Shown here one piece after another: positions 25,514-36,499 of a stretch of DNA of 45,531 nucleotides. Every line of letters starts with the position of its first letter. Position 1 is the stretch's first letter. Source of the stretch: Methyloprofundus sp. (GTDB lineage Bacteria > Pseudomonadota > Gammaproteobacteria > Methylococcales > Methylomonadaceae); NCBI GenBank assembly GCA_012960135.1, contig DUBW01000074.1, forward strand, positions 20,520-66,050, written 5' to 3'. A program made the position numbers and the translations under genes. Below the pieces are notes generated by a model. That model was not told the origin of the DNA and did not search any database. It saw only the letters and a program-made list of their open reading frames with translations.

Positions 25514-26549
25514 ACTTTGCATTCAAGGCGGCACCTAATAATTTTGCAGTCACATCGACATAAGGAATAATTTTCTCATAAGCCATGCGTGTCGGGCCTA
25601 TGACCCCCAGGACACCGACTACTTCATCATTGATAGAATAGGGCGAAGTCACCAGGCTACAATGCTCAAAAGCCTGATAACCGGATTCTTCACCAATATA
25701 GATTTGTACGCCATCGGCTTCCAGGCACTTGTCTAACAAATGGATAATACCGCGCTTCTGGCTAAAGGCGTCGAACAAACCTTTTAAACGATCCATATCC
25801 GACAACTCGGAAAAGCCCATTAGATTGGTTTCTCCAGACAAAATATAATCATCCTTTTTTGCCTCATCAGTAAATGCCAGTTGCGCCATACTGACCGCAT
25901 CGTACATGGTTTGATTAACCTGCTGCTGATCTAATTGTAATTCTTTAACCACCGCTTCACGCACAGCAGCAAGGCTATGACCAGAATATAATGAAGTCAG
26001 ATAATTGGCCGCTTGCTGTAATTCTGCAGCAGAAAACTTTTTCGCCGTATGAATAATCCGGTTATGCACTTCTTGCTCGTTTGTGACAAAGATAACCAGT
26101 ACACGCGTATTGGATAAAGGTAAAAATTCTATATGCCGTAAACAAACTAGATCTTTGCGCGGTAAAGTGACCACACCAGCCATGTGAGATGTTTCAGATA
26201 ATAATTTTGATGCTATACCCACGACATCTTCATTTGCCTGATTAGTTAAACCATCGTGCAACAAGCCCAGTTCCTGCTCTTGCAAAGGTTTAACCGATAA
26301 TAAAGTATCAACAAAAAAACGATAGCCACTCACAGTCGGTACGCGCCCTGCCGAGGTATGTGGCGAATGAATCAAACCCAGGTCTTCAAGGTCTGCCATA
26401 ACATTACGAATAGTGGCAGGACTCAGGTGTAAATCAGAATCTTTTGATAAAGCACGCGAACCGACGGGTTGACCATCATGGATATAGCGTTCTACCAGCG
26501 TCTTTAATAATTGTTGCGAGCGTTCGTTTAGTTCAGGAGTTAATGCCAC
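25509..26549 (-). CDS. hrcA: Heat-inducible transcription repressor HrcA
   Basis: 346 residues from a GTG start at 26549, preceded by GAGG. The N-terminal winged helix (LVERYIHDGQPVGSRALS, LSPATIRNVMADLEDLGLI, SPHTSAGRVPT) is diagnostic. The C-terminal domain includes VQIYIGEESGY and GVLGVIGPTRMAYEKIIPYV. HrcA normally represses chaperone genes by binding CIRCE inverted repeats with GroE as modulator. I saw no CIRCE sequence in this locus, so its target is probably elsewhere (for example groES). Confidence 0.95.
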   Translation of the reverse strand: MALTPELNERSQQLLKTLVERYIHDGQPVGSRALSKDSDLHLSPATIRNVMADLEDLGLIHSPHTSAGRVPTVSGYRFFVDTLLSVKPLQEQELGLLHDGLTNQANEDVVGIASKLLSETSHMAGVVTLPRKDLVCLRHIEFLPLSNTRVLVIFVTNEQEVHNRIIHTAKKFSAAELQQAANYLTSLYSGHSLAAVREAVVKELQLDQQQVNQTMYDAVSMAQLAFTDEAKKDDYILSGETNLMGFSELSDMDRLKGLFDAFSQKRGIIHLLDKCLEADGVQIYIGEESGYQAFEHCSLVTSPYSINDEVVGVLGVIGPTRMAYEKIIPYVDVTAKLLGAALNAKS

Positions 26550-26668
26550 ATCTGCCTCAAATAGTTATTAATAGCACAGCACTAGGCTCCCTTGAGGTAT
26601 AGATGCATTTCAGATTTCGACTTAATATTAAGAACTGTATTCATCTATCTAACAGGGGGCTGCGCAAG

Positions 26669-26753
26669 TGACAGCAAAGGAAAATAACAGTTTATTGCAT
26701 AAGAAGCAATACTGTCGCAACTTGTGTTATACGCAAGTCGGTATTTGCTGTCA
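26669..26753. repeat. Palindromic element between hrcA and purB
   Basis: The ends TGACAGCAAA / TTTGCTGTCA are perfect inverted repeats. Inside are two smaller hairpins, ACAGTTTATTGC / GCAATACTGT and ACTTG / CAAGT. The 85-bp element would extrude as a three-way or cruciform fold. It lacks the 20-nt core of the A/B/C elements. No coding capacity. Confidence 0.55.
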
Positions 26754-26792
26754 TATAAAAATACGACAACAAACATTAGGTTTACTGGACTA

Positions 26793-28199
<1,407 letters not shown>

Positions 28200-28279
28200 T
28201 TAACAAAAGATTGATCATACGGGTGTAAAAATAAGTGTTCTGTTTTTCAGTGACAGATTAAATGACCTGCAAGCAGAGT

Positions 28280-30364
28280 TTACTTTTGCAGCATTTCATT
28301 TTTAAGTAATACATGCAATTTACTGGAAATAATCTCATCTTCATGCAATTCCTTTAAAGTATCAGCCTGAGTCATTTGTAATAGGGCTTTCGCCGATTGT
28401 TCATTCATATCATCAACCAGACCTCTATTAGACAGGATTTCATGTTCCATTTGCTGCACGCTATTTTTCTTTAAGCCTTGATAAATGTTGCTAACATTAT
28501 GTATCGCTTGGGAATCGTCAAAAATCTCTACCAAAGGCGAATTTTCAATGACCGATAATTCATCCAGCACTTTGTTAATTAATTTGTATTGTGTACGATA
28601 ATAAAGATAAAGTTCATGGGGTTCATTTTTGCTAGAAGGTAAAATGAAAACACACCGTAGAAATCCAATCAGGCTGGAGATAGTTTTATAAGAACTCAAG
28701 TAAGCATTGAGTGATTGTAATTTGGGCCGGTCCTGTTTTACTTTTTCAGTTTGGGTATCTAAAATCAGTATATTTTTTTTATAGATACTTTCATTAATTT
28801 CATCACGCCTGAATAGCTCTTTTAATTCACCTTTTTGTATTGCCAGTGTATAGATTCGCAACATGTTTTCACCGATATGGCTAAGGCCTTTAGTCTGATC
28901 CTTACATTGCTGGCAAACCTGTTGATACTGAGTTTGATATGCACTGCTTAAAGCGTTGTACTGTGCTTCACTAATGTCACGATTGTCAAACAGATCTTTA
29001 CTTTTAGCGCATAGAGTCTGATAAATAAGAGCTTTACTCTTAAAGTAACTCATTTGTTCATGCGGTAACAAGGCATCAATTTTCAACCAGCGAATGACCT
29101 TGCCTATGGTTGTTGCTTTAACCAGTAAAGTGAAATAAATACTACCAATCGTAATCGCAATGATAAATTCTTTAATCGAAAAATCGTATTGCCAGTCTGG
29201 CAGGCTCAACTCATCGGGTATTAAAAGCACCATAATCACAGCAATTGAGCCGCGTAGACTCCCCCAGGAAAGTAAATGCTGCCAATTTGCCGGAATACTT
29301 TCTTCAGCGGTAAGCAGGTTAGCAAAACCAATAGAACTATATATTGAGACTGCTCTGGCGATGATGACCACTAAAATCATTGTGAAGATAGGCAAAATGG
29401 CAATATCTAAGGAGATCGAAAGACTGGTAAATAATAAGCCCATCAACATAAATACCAGTGAGTTGGAAATAAAGGCGAAATAGCCCCAGAATTTTTCCAT
29501 ATACTGTTCTACGCCGGCAGACATTTTATAGCGTCCGAAATTACCTATGACCAGTGAAGAAACCAAGGTGGCAATGATTGAAGAAAAATGAATAGGGTGG
29601 CCGTAAATCACTAATTTCTCGGAGAGTAGCTCCGCGATCAAAAAGGTAAAGTGTGCTACCAATAACGTCAAGGTGATTTCTAAGTGTTCATTGCCCTTAA
29701 CCCATTCGATAAGTTTAGAAAACAACAGTCCCATAAACAAACCGAATAAGCCACCACCGAGGATCATGGTGCTAAAGGAGAACAATCCGTGTAATAGTGT
29801 TGTACTGCCATGATAGCCATGAAGCATGATATCCAGGATAACCAGGAAAATCGCAAAAGCGGTACCATCGTTAAACAGACTCTCGCCTTCAAATATCAAG
29901 GTCAGGCGGTGTGGTGCGCCATATTCTTTAAACAGCGAAAGCACGGCAACGGGGTCGGTTGCCGAAATAATGGCACCAAATAACAAGGTGACCAATAGTG
30001 GCATGTCGAAACCTAAAAGATGAAAAGCCCAGCGCCCGACAAAACCGATAAAGAAGGTGGAAATGAGCAAACCTACAATGGCTAAAATGCTAATAGCATA
30101 TTTATTTTCCTTTATATTACGAATCTTGATGTTATAGGCAGATTCAAAAATCAGGATCGGCAGGAAAATAAAAAATAACAGCTCAGGGGTTAACTGGAAA
30201 CTAGTGATAAACGAGAAAAAATCGATCCTGGACAGTGGAACTAACAGTGATCCACCAATAACCAGGAGTACTGTATAAGGGATACGTGTTTTCAGTGAAA
30301 CGATATTTATACCCAGAGAGAATAGCATCAGGGTGAAAACTGATAAATAAACGTCGAGTGTCAT
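28280..30364 (-). CDS. CPA1-family Na+/H+ antiporter with long cytoplasmic tail
   Basis: 694 residues. The first about 420 form a CPA1/NhaP-type membrane domain with some 12 helices, the TDPVAV motif and the ion-binding Asn-Asp pair in GESLFNDGTAFAI, plus WGSLRGSIAVIM. The remaining about 270 residues are cytoplasmic, helical and charged, with no domain I can name; similar tails in bacterial CPA1 proteins are regulatory. It exchanges Na+ (or K+) for protons across the inner membrane. The start at 30364 has AGGAACAGGT upstream. Confidence 0.9.
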   Translation of the reverse strand: MTLDVYLSVFTLMLFSLGINIVSLKTRIPYTVLLVIGGSLLVPLSRIDFFSFITSFQLTPELLFFIFLPILIFESAYNIKIRNIKENKYAISILAIVGLLISTFFIGFVGRWAFHLLGFDMPLLVTLLFGAIISATDPVAVLSLFKEYGAPHRLTLIFEGESLFNDGTAFAIFLVILDIMLHGYHGSTTLLHGLFSFSTMILGGGLFGLFMGLLFSKLIEWVKGNEHLEITLTLLVAHFTFLIAELLSEKLVIYGHPIHFSSIIATLVSSLVIGNFGRYKMSAGVEQYMEKFWGYFAFISNSLVFMLMGLLFTSLSISLDIAILPIFTMILVVIIARAVSIYSSIGFANLLTAEESIPANWQHLLSWGSLRGSIAVIMVLLIPDELSLPDWQYDFSIKEFIIAITIGSIYFTLLVKATTIGKVIRWLKIDALLPHEQMSYFKSKALIYQTLCAKSKDLFDNRDISEAQYNALSSAYQTQYQQVCQQCKDQTKGLSHIGENMLRIYTLAIQKGELKELFRRDEINESIYKKNILILDTQTEKVKQDRPKLQSLNAYLSSYKTISSLIGFLRCVFILPSSKNEPHELYLYYRTQYKLINKVLDELSVIENSPLVEIFDDSQAIHNVSNIYQGLKKNSVQQMEHEILSNRGLVDDMNEQSAKALLQMTQADTLKELHEDEIISSKLHVLLKNEMLQK

Positions 30365-30534
30365 ACCTGTTCCTTTAGTAACCGTAAGTGTCTGAATTAT
30401 GGCGTTGTTGTTCGCTTTTATTATACACTCAGCGAGCTTTGCTGAAGGGGTTTTTTGTCTGTTGAGAATTTATTCAGGCAATGCATCGCGTGTTTTTGTC
30501 AATGCTGTAAGTGCACTGCAGTTTTGACTACGAA

Positions 30535-31158
30535 CTAGACATCTTTCTGGTTATCATCATTACTATCAGACCAGTCATGGCGTATCTTTTTGAAATTCTT
30601 GCGCCAGTCCTCAATGTCACCGTAATCAACAAACATAAGTGTACGGTCATGTTCATCCTTGCGCCGCTGAGCATGTTTGATTGGACACCAGTACTGTTCT
30701 GTACGGGCAATCACTTCACGCGTATAGGCAATCAGTCCATTGCCATAGCCACAATAAACACAATTTAGCGATTCGATAGCGTTTAGATAGGGTAAACGGT
30801 GGCGATCAATCACTATGTGCTGGGAGCGATTTACACGAGGAATGCCATAGATACGAAAGCAGATATGCTGATAGATGCTGATAGAAATGTCCAGCAGCAA
30901 CAGTGGTCCAATTAAACTGTAGATAACCGGTGAGGATAGAATATGGGCGATAGGTGCCTTACGTAAATAGCTCCATAATCCCGCTCGTTGCTGGCGTTGC
31001 AAGCGACGAATACTGCGCTCAAAAACGACTTTTCCACGGCGTAAACTATAATGAAACAATTCGCGTTTATCTTTTAATAAGCGCTCAATTTCAGCTTCCA
31101 GTTCCTGTTGAGTTATCCGCAGGCGATCAAGTATTTCGTCTAATTTAGTCTTAACCAT
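30535..31158 (-). CDS. Conserved protein with coiled coil and Cys motif
   Basis: 207 residues from the ATG at 31158. The N-terminal third is a coiled coil (LDEILDRLRITQQELEAEIE). A hydrophobic region (PVIYSLIGPLLLLDISISIY) follows, then NCVYCGYGNGLIAYTREV, IARTEQYWCPIKHA and a charged tail. The CVYCGYGNG...EQYWCPIKH block is one I know from uncharacterised gammaproteobacterial proteins; its cysteines could bind metal. It probably associates with the membrane. No function can be given. Confidence 0.75.
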   Translation of the reverse strand: MVKTKLDEILDRLRITQQELEAEIERLLKDKRELFHYSLRRGKVVFERSIRRLQRQQRAGLWSYLRKAPIAHILSSPVIYSLIGPLLLLDISISIYQHICFRIYGIPRVNRSQHIVIDRHRLPYLNAIESLNCVYCGYGNGLIAYTREVIARTEQYWCPIKHAQRRKDEHDRTLMFVDYGDIEDWRKNFKKIRHDWSDSNDDNQKDV

Positions 31159-31363
31159 AGTTTGTTCCAATGATTTAATTGATTGGCATCAAAGCCAATA
31201 AGCAACAACGCTGGTCTTGTTGAAAGTAGGCTGGTTCTGGAGCAGATAAAACCAGTAGCAAGTTGAGCTAATACTCGATTGGGTTGATCTCGCCTACGCT
31301 TCTGTGCCAATGGAAAACTTGCCGGTAAACAACTGAGTACGGGCAATTTTGTTAATGACATTG

Positions 31364-31392
31364 ACTTGCAGTAGTTTAACGACACTGCAAGT
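31364..31392. repeat. 9-bp inverted repeat upstream of the conserved gene
   Basis: ACTTGCAGT, 11 bases, ACTGCAAGT. It sits in the 546-base gap between the COG0523 GTPase and the conserved gene at 30535, about 205 bases before the latter's start. Possible operator or hairpin. Confidence 0.35.
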
Positions 31393-31443
31393 TCGACCAT
31401 AGTTTAACTGAGTATTAAACCATAAAGGCAGGGGCATGACATA

Positions 31444-31581
31444 TTATTTACCTTGCAAATACTGCTGAATATTTTCCTGACAACTGATAGATACTACATT
31501 GATTTGTTTATTTACGCTGATATAAACATGATAAGGCACCTGGAAATAAATAACCGTCCAATATTTAGGCAGGATGTTTGT
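31444..31581 (-). pseudogene. Unrecognised C-terminal ORF fragment
   Basis: A start-less frame after a stop reads TNILPKYWTVIYFQVPYHVY, then ISVNKQINVVSISCQENIQQ and YLQGK before TAA. It ends 3 bases short of palindromic element C (31585), as if cut by it. Not assigned to any family. Confidence 0.3.
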
Positions 31582-31584
31582 TTA

Positions 31585-31646
31585 TCATCAGTGCTCTAGC
31601 AAGAGGCGCATAGCTAGCTACGTAACTATTGCTACAGTGCTGATGA
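31585..31646. repeat. Palindromic element, copy C, with conserved 20-nt core (reverse)
   Basis: Outer arms TCATCAGTGCTC / CAGTGCTGATGA and inner arms TAGCAAGAG / CTATTGCTA enclose the core GCGCATAGCTAGCTACGTAA (31606-31625), the reverse complement of the core in copies A and B. Two arm mismatches would be G-U wobbles in RNA. At 62 bp it is the most compact copy. It lies in the gap between the COG0523 GTPase and the conserved gene. Confidence 0.75.
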
Positions 31647-31703
31647 CAGAAAAAAGACCAGCAAGGATGGATGATGTGTGTTTCCAGGTGCCTAAGCATA
31701 TAT

Positions 31704-32684
31704 TTAAACCTGTGCAGTAAATCTGCACAGGTTTAAAGCGGTAAGAATATCCGTCAAGTCATTCTGCTGAGTGATAATTTCAATGCGGTTTTGATTAGCA
31801 GGAGTAGTCGGAAGATAATTAATACTTTGATCAGTACCGTTAATAATAAACCAGCCACTATTAGTGTTGATAATGCCTTTTATACGTTCTGCGTTAAGCT
31901 GGCCTAAAAAATCGCTTAAGCGCTGATAATCAAAGCACACTTGCGCAGGGAAGATATGCCCCATACTTTGGTAACCATCTGCGCTATTGCTGAATGAATG
32001 ATCAGGTTGATTAATGGCAGAAAGTTTACTGACCTTATGTGCATCTGGGTAGGTAGCTAGCCTATGTGGGTTTCTAGGTATATCCAGCCAGGCTACATCT
32101 AATTGCCCTTGTTGCGTCTGTGCAATCATTGCTTTTTCTGGATGACTATTATCGCTCCACTGATGAAATAAATTAATTGCCTCGTTACCCGCTAAATCCA
32201 TTTTATTGGCCACTAACACATCAGACATAGCGATTTGATCAATGAAATTTCCATGGGTCGTGTAACGACTGTCTTTTAATTTCTCAGGATCAACTAGACA
32301 AACACTTGCGCGTACATCCAGTACTTCTTTAAACGAATTATTCACCAGCATATCCAATACTTTTTTGGGATGCCCCAATCCAGTAGGCTCAATCAGTAAA
32401 CGGTCTGGTTTGATTTCTTTTAATAGACGATTAAGACTCACCTGAAAGGGCAATCCGACCGCACAGCATAGGCAGCCGCCTGCGATTTCTTTTACTGTCA
32501 CACCCGCAGCAGAATAAATTGCACCATCCATGCCTATTTTTCCGAACTCATTAACCAACACCGCCCAGTTTTCATTTTTAGGTTTTTGATTGAGTAAATC
32601 CAGGATAGCAGTGGTCTTACCCACTCCGAGAAAGCCCATCACCAGATTGGTGGGGGTATTGTTTATTTGTAGTTTGCTAGTCAT
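31704..32684 (-). CDS. COG0523 (CobW/G3E) GTPase, mer-associated
   Basis: 326 residues from the ATG at 32684; an in-frame TTG at 32699 overlaps the old merA end. Walker A GFLGVGKTT (17-25), the metal-binding CLCC (71-74) in GGCLCCAVG, EPTGLGHP, and the guanine-specificity motif NKMD (160-163) define a G3E GTPase. A C-terminal CobW-like domain follows. These proteins handle metal delivery, often zinc. It lies 2 nt behind a decayed merA, and a 38-residue fragment of a homologue ends the intact mer operon, so it was probably part of mercury loci. Confidence 0.88.
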   Translation of the reverse strand: MTSKLQINNTPTNLVMGFLGVGKTTAILDLLNQKPKNENWAVLVNEFGKIGMDGAIYSAAGVTVKEIAGGCLCCAVGLPFQVSLNRLLKEIKPDRLLIEPTGLGHPKKVLDMLVNNSFKEVLDVRASVCLVDPEKLKDSRYTTHGNFIDQIAMSDVLVANKMDLAGNEAINLFHQWSDNSHPEKAMIAQTQQGQLDVAWLDIPRNPHRLATYPDAHKVSKLSAINQPDHSFSNSADGYQSMGHIFPAQVCFDYQRLSDFLGQLNAERIKGIINTNSGWFIINGTDQSINYLPTTPANQNRIEIITQQNDLTDILTALNLCRFTAQV

Positions 32685-32686
32685 TG

Positions 32687-33170
<484 letters not shown>

Positions 33171-33267
33171 CTACCTTGCATGATGACAGCCATTTCCTAA
33201 TAGGTCCAGTTGGTTTGTTTATAGGCCCACTCATTAATTTAGCAACTGTGAAATTATGTATAAAAGA

Positions 33268-33750
33268 TCAGTGATAAACATTTTTTAAAGCCTCAGGATG
33301 TAAAGCAATATGCATAGCTTGTTTTATTTTTTTCAAACGCGCACGATTGGCACCAAAATCATAATAGCCAGTGCGTGATGCAGAGCGCAAATGGATTTGC
33401 CTACTTTTCAAGTCGAGGCGTGCCTGAACATCATCGACAAACTCCAGCAGCGGCGTGGTAAATACTGCGTGTAAATAATCGCTTTGCAGATTTTTTATCT
33501 GTCCGCCCTGGGTGATTATGGTTTTCTGTAGTTTTAACCAGGCTTGCTGCCCTTCCATTTTACTGAAATCAATGGCTGTAATCATGCCTTGTTCACTACT
33601 AATACAGTTAGGCGAAGTAGGGCAAAGTGGTAACTTACCCTCCTGTAAGCTATCATTAAATTCAGCAGAAAAGACTACTTGGGTGCTAAATAATGCTAAA
33701 AAAAGCAACCCATGCATATGCTTATTATATTTTGTGTACCAGGCTTTCAT
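33268..33750 (-). CDS. DUF1499 family exported protein
   Basis: 160 residues from the ATG at 33750, which has GGGGAG 8 nt upstream. An N-terminal hydrophobic signal (GLLFLALFSTQVVFSA) is followed by the DUF1499 core: LCPTSPNCISSEQG, a central strand set (LHAVFTTPLLEFVDDVQARL) and the conserved SASRTGYYDFGANRARL. The two cysteines of CPTSPNC are typical. The function of the family is unknown; the location is probably periplasmic. Monocistronic. Confidence 0.88.
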   Translation of the reverse strand: MKAWYTKYNKHMHGLLFLALFSTQVVFSAEFNDSLQEGKLPLCPTSPNCISSEQGMITAIDFSKMEGQQAWLKLQKTIITQGGQIKNLQSDYLHAVFTTPLLEFVDDVQARLDLKSRQIHLRSASRTGYYDFGANRARLKKIKQAMHIALHPEALKNVYH

Positions 33751-33943
33751 TTTATAACTCCCCATTTGTTATCAAGATAATCTCTACTCGTATCAAATAT
33801 TTGTTGTAACTTTTTTGCAATCAATAAACTATAGCTCACTTTACAAGAACTTATGCAACAATTAATATTTTCCGGCTTTTTTAAATTCATATTCCTGATT
33901 AGCCTAAAAATAATTTATTAACCTTGTATTTTCAAAGAATCTA

Positions 33944-34606
33944 ATGATCGATGATAAACATGAAATAAAAGTAGGTATTAGCAGTTGCCTGCTAGGTAAT
34001 GAAGTACGCTATGACGGTGGGCATAAGAGCAATGACTATATTCGTCAAACTTTAAGTCAGTATTTCGAATTTAAGCCCTTTTGCCCTGAGCTCGAAAGCG
34101 GTATGAGCGTACCACGACCCCCTATTCAGCTCAGACATACAGAGCAAGGTATTCGCTGTGTAGTTGTAAAAGATCACGAGCGCGATGTTACCGAGCAACT
34201 GCAATCGTGCAATCAAAAACAAGATCACTGGTTGGGTGATTTATGTGGCTATATATTAAAAAATGGCTCACCTAGTTGTGGTATGGAAAGAGTTAAAGTG
34301 TACCGAAACGAACATCCGGATCGTAGCGGTACGGGGATTTTTGCGCAATATCTTAAAGACCACTACCCTTTACTGCCTATAGAGGAGGAAGGTCGCCTTG
34401 GAGATGCTAAATTACGCGAAAATTTTATTCAACGCGTGTATGTTTACCACCGCTGGAAACAATTCAGTCAGGAAATAATAACCCCTAGCAGGTTGCAGAC
34501 CTTTCACTCGCAGCATAAGTTGATTGCCATGAGCCATGAACAAAATATGGCCAGAAGTCTAAGTCAGCAGGTAGCAAATGCTACTAAAAAAATATCGAGG
34601 AAGTAG
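33944..34606 (+). CDS. DUF523-DUF1722 protein, 5' part of a frameshifted gene
   Basis: DUF523 opening VGISSCLLGNEVRYDGGHK, PFCPELESGM and the NGSPSCGM motif: the cysteines would hold an iron-sulfur cluster, as in the related thiouracil desulfurase TudS. From about residue 150 a DUF1722 (YbgA-like) domain starts (RLGDAKLRENFIQRVYVYHR, FHSQHKLIAMSH). The frame ends at TAG at 34604. The missing end of DUF1722 continues in the -1 frame after a run of seven A (34586-34592). The joined product would be about 310 residues, the normal family length. Start ATG 33944. Confidence 0.75.
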   Translation: MIDDKHEIKVGISSCLLGNEVRYDGGHKSNDYIRQTLSQYFEFKPFCPELESGMSVPRPPIQLRHTEQGIRCVVVKDHERDVTEQLQSCNQKQDHWLGDLCGYILKNGSPSCGMERVKVYRNEHPDRSGTGIFAQYLKDHYPLLPIEEEGRLGDAKLRENFIQRVYVYHRWKQFSQEIITPSRLQTFHSQHKLIAMSHEQNMARSLSQQVANATKKISRK

Positions 34607-34875
34607 CGCAAAGCTATGTACTCTGGTTGATACGCTGCCTGAAAATTACTGCGACCCGGGGTAATCATGTCAACACTCTGCAACATATTCAGGGGTATCT
34701 GAAGAAAACGCTCGATGTTGATGATAAAGCGGAATTGATAGAAACTATTGAACGCTATCGCTTAGATCAATTGCCGTTGATTGTACCGATTACCTTGTTG
34801 CGCCATCATTTTCGCAAACAGCCGGATCCGTTTATTGATCAATCCTATTATATGAAGCCTTACCCGCAAGAGTAG
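34592..34875 (+). pseudogene. DUF1722 C-terminal part in the -1 frame
   Basis: Continuing from the A-run, the frame reads IEEVAQSYVLWLIRCLKITA, TRGNHVNTLQHIQGYLKK, YRLDQLPLIVPITLLRHHF and DQSYYMKPYPQE before TAG. This is the conserved end of DUF1722 (HxNVLQHIQGYxK, LVPLIVPITLLxHHFR). It has no ribosome-binding site or convincing start of its own. It belongs to the gene at 33944, separated by one missing A or by ribosomal slippage at A-AAA-AAA. Confidence 0.75.
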
Positions 34876-35745
34876 TCGGTATTAAATGATATTTAATTGT
34901 TAACTTAAGTGTAAAAAGTGAGTACACATTTATGATAAAAATAATAGAAAATGAATTTTATTTAAGAACAAAAAAAATTACACACTATCCTCATATCAAT
35001 TAAATCCTCTTTATTACACTGATAGTGCTGTGTTTTATTGGGGCTTTGATAATAGATCAATTAAGCATATTTCAGCTTCAATTTTAATCTTTTCCCCATA
35101 GTTCATCTAAACGACGCCTTTCATATACAGGTATACCGATAAAAATCGTATCGAATTGGATTTTTTTTACATAGCTTTGCTTGCTTTTATCTCTGATTTT
35201 TGGAACCTGAACATCAATATCCCCTAGGATCTTGTCCAAGAATACGAAACTTAAAAGGAATTATCTAAGGCCGAAATTAATTTTTTTTATTTTTATATTT
35301 CAATGCTGCCTTTTTCATCACATTAGCGATTAGATGATGTTTATATAATGTAAACTTTAGGTTTATACATTAAAAACTAAAAGTTTATAATGTCTTCTTA
35401 GTTTCGTAATAAAATAGTCAGTGGAGATAACAAGACCCTAGTGTGTTAGATTCGTTCTAAAGACAGGTAGAATTATTCATATAGAACATGGTTATGATTT
35501 ATATTGAAAGATATAAAAACGTATGAATATTTATATTATATTTAACGATAGATTTAACACTCTAGCATCATGTGATAATTGGGTGTTTCTGATTATTAAT
35601 GACGAAATGAATTCCTAAAAGGGTTTGTTTAGTTTCCATTAAAAAGTTTCAAGCGTATGATGTCTAAGCGGCTTCAATAGTGCGAATAGACCATATGAAT
35701 AATAATGAGGTTATTGGTTAATATATTTTAATTTGAGGAGAACTC
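34876..35745. other. 870-base AT-rich gene-poor stretch
   Basis: Apart from the unassigned remnant at 35084-35260, no gene is supported. Around 35345-35395 GTTTATA-like words recur and AATGTAAAC / GTTTATACATT form an inverted repeat. Bases just before 35746 contain the promoter region and the GAGGAG ribosome-binding site of the carbonic anhydrase. Confidence 0.5.
35084..35260 (-). pseudogene. Unrecognised ORF remnant
   Basis: A start-less frame after TAA reads FLLSFVFLDKILGDIDVQVP, KIRDKSKQSYVKKIQFDTIF and IGIPVYERRRLDELWGKD before TAA. It looks like real protein sequence but I cannot place it. No start codon or ribosome-binding site. Confidence 0.35.
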
Positions 35746-36408
35746 ATGGCTAACGTGAACACAGATCAACTTTTAGAAAATAATAAACAGTATGCGAGTG
35801 GTGAGCAGGTACATAAAGCATCCCATCCTGGACAACAACCCATTAATCCAGCCAGGCATGTAGCTGTTGTTGCCTGTATGGATGCGCGGCTTGATGTTGA
35901 GGATTTGCTCGGCTTACAAACCGGAGACGCACATATCATTCGTAACGCCGGGGGCGTAGTAACAGATGATGCCATTCGTTGTCTGATCATTTCGCACCAC
36001 TTGCTTAATACCAATGAAATCATATTGATTCATCACACTCGCTGTGGCATGTTGGCCTTTACCGACGATCTGCTTAAAGCTGGACTGGAAGGTGATCGAG
36101 CATCTGAGAGACTATTGGGACAAGCTACGGGGCGCGATTTCACAAGTTGTCACCAAAGCGCTTCAACACCTACTCAGTTTCATGCCTTCCGTGGTCCGCT
36201 TGAGGCGCTTGATTCGCCTAGCAGTGAACAGCAAACCGAACGCCTCTCGTGGGATGTCAGACGTTCAATATCCAGAGTCATGAATCATCCATGGATTCCT
36301 ACCGAAGGACCTGATGCTTCGACAGTGCGAGGATTTATCTACGATGTAGATACAGGAATGCTTGAGGAAGTGAGCTATCCTGGGCCGATGGGAACCTTCG
36401 GCTTATAG
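35746..36408 (+). CDS. Beta-carbonic anhydrase
   Basis: 220 residues. The zinc ligands and dyad are in [10 protein letters not shown] (Cys44, Asp46, Arg48) and IHHTRCGM (His97, Cys100); RNAGG lies at about 66-70. The first half is a compact clade of beta-carbonic anhydrase; between about 115 and 180 the chain has an extra Ser/Thr/Gln-rich insert before the C-terminal [14 protein letters not shown] strand. It interconverts CO2 and bicarbonate in the cytoplasm. The GAGGAG ribosome-binding site is strong. A terminator-like hairpin follows, so it is a single-gene unit ahead of cydPABX. Confidence 0.9.
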   Translation: MANVNTDQLLENNKQYASGEQVHKASHPGQQPINPARHVAVVACMDARLDVEDLLGLQTGDAHIIRNAGGVVTDDAIRCLIISHHLLNTNEIILIHHTRCGMLAFTDDLLKAGLEGDRASERLLGQATGRDFTSCHQSASTPTQFHAFRGPLEALDSPSSEQQTERLSWDVRRSISRVMNHPWIPTEGPDASTVRGFIYDVDTGMLEEVSYPGPMGTFGL

Positions 36409-36445
36409 TCTGACTGGATATTAACAGTTCAGATAAGCAAAAAAA

Positions 36446-36495
36446 GAGTGCCAACGGGGGGTAAGGAGATTTTTAGCCCCTCCGTTGTTGCGCTC
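36446..36495 (+). terminator. Terminator-like hairpin after carbonic anhydrase
   Basis: GAGTGCCAACGGGGGG pairs with CCCCTCCGTTGTTGCGCTC with small bulges, 38 bases after the stop codon. The loop includes ATTTTT. There is no T-run after the stem, so the mechanism is uncertain. Confidence 0.5.
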
Positions 36496-36499
36496 ATCG

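Noticed and set aside
31140-31400. 86-codon open frame on the minus strand upstream of the conserved gene
   Set aside because: Low-complexity, no ribosome-binding site, overlaps the start of the real gene in another frame and contains an inverted repeat.
34627-34875. Independent gene for an 82-residue protein
   Set aside because: No ribosome-binding site; its sequence is the conserved end of the DUF1722 domain that begins upstream, so it is part of the frameshifted gene.
36044-36283. Open frame inside the beta-carbonic anhydrase
   Set aside because: Same-strand shadow in another frame of a gene with intact catalytic motifs.
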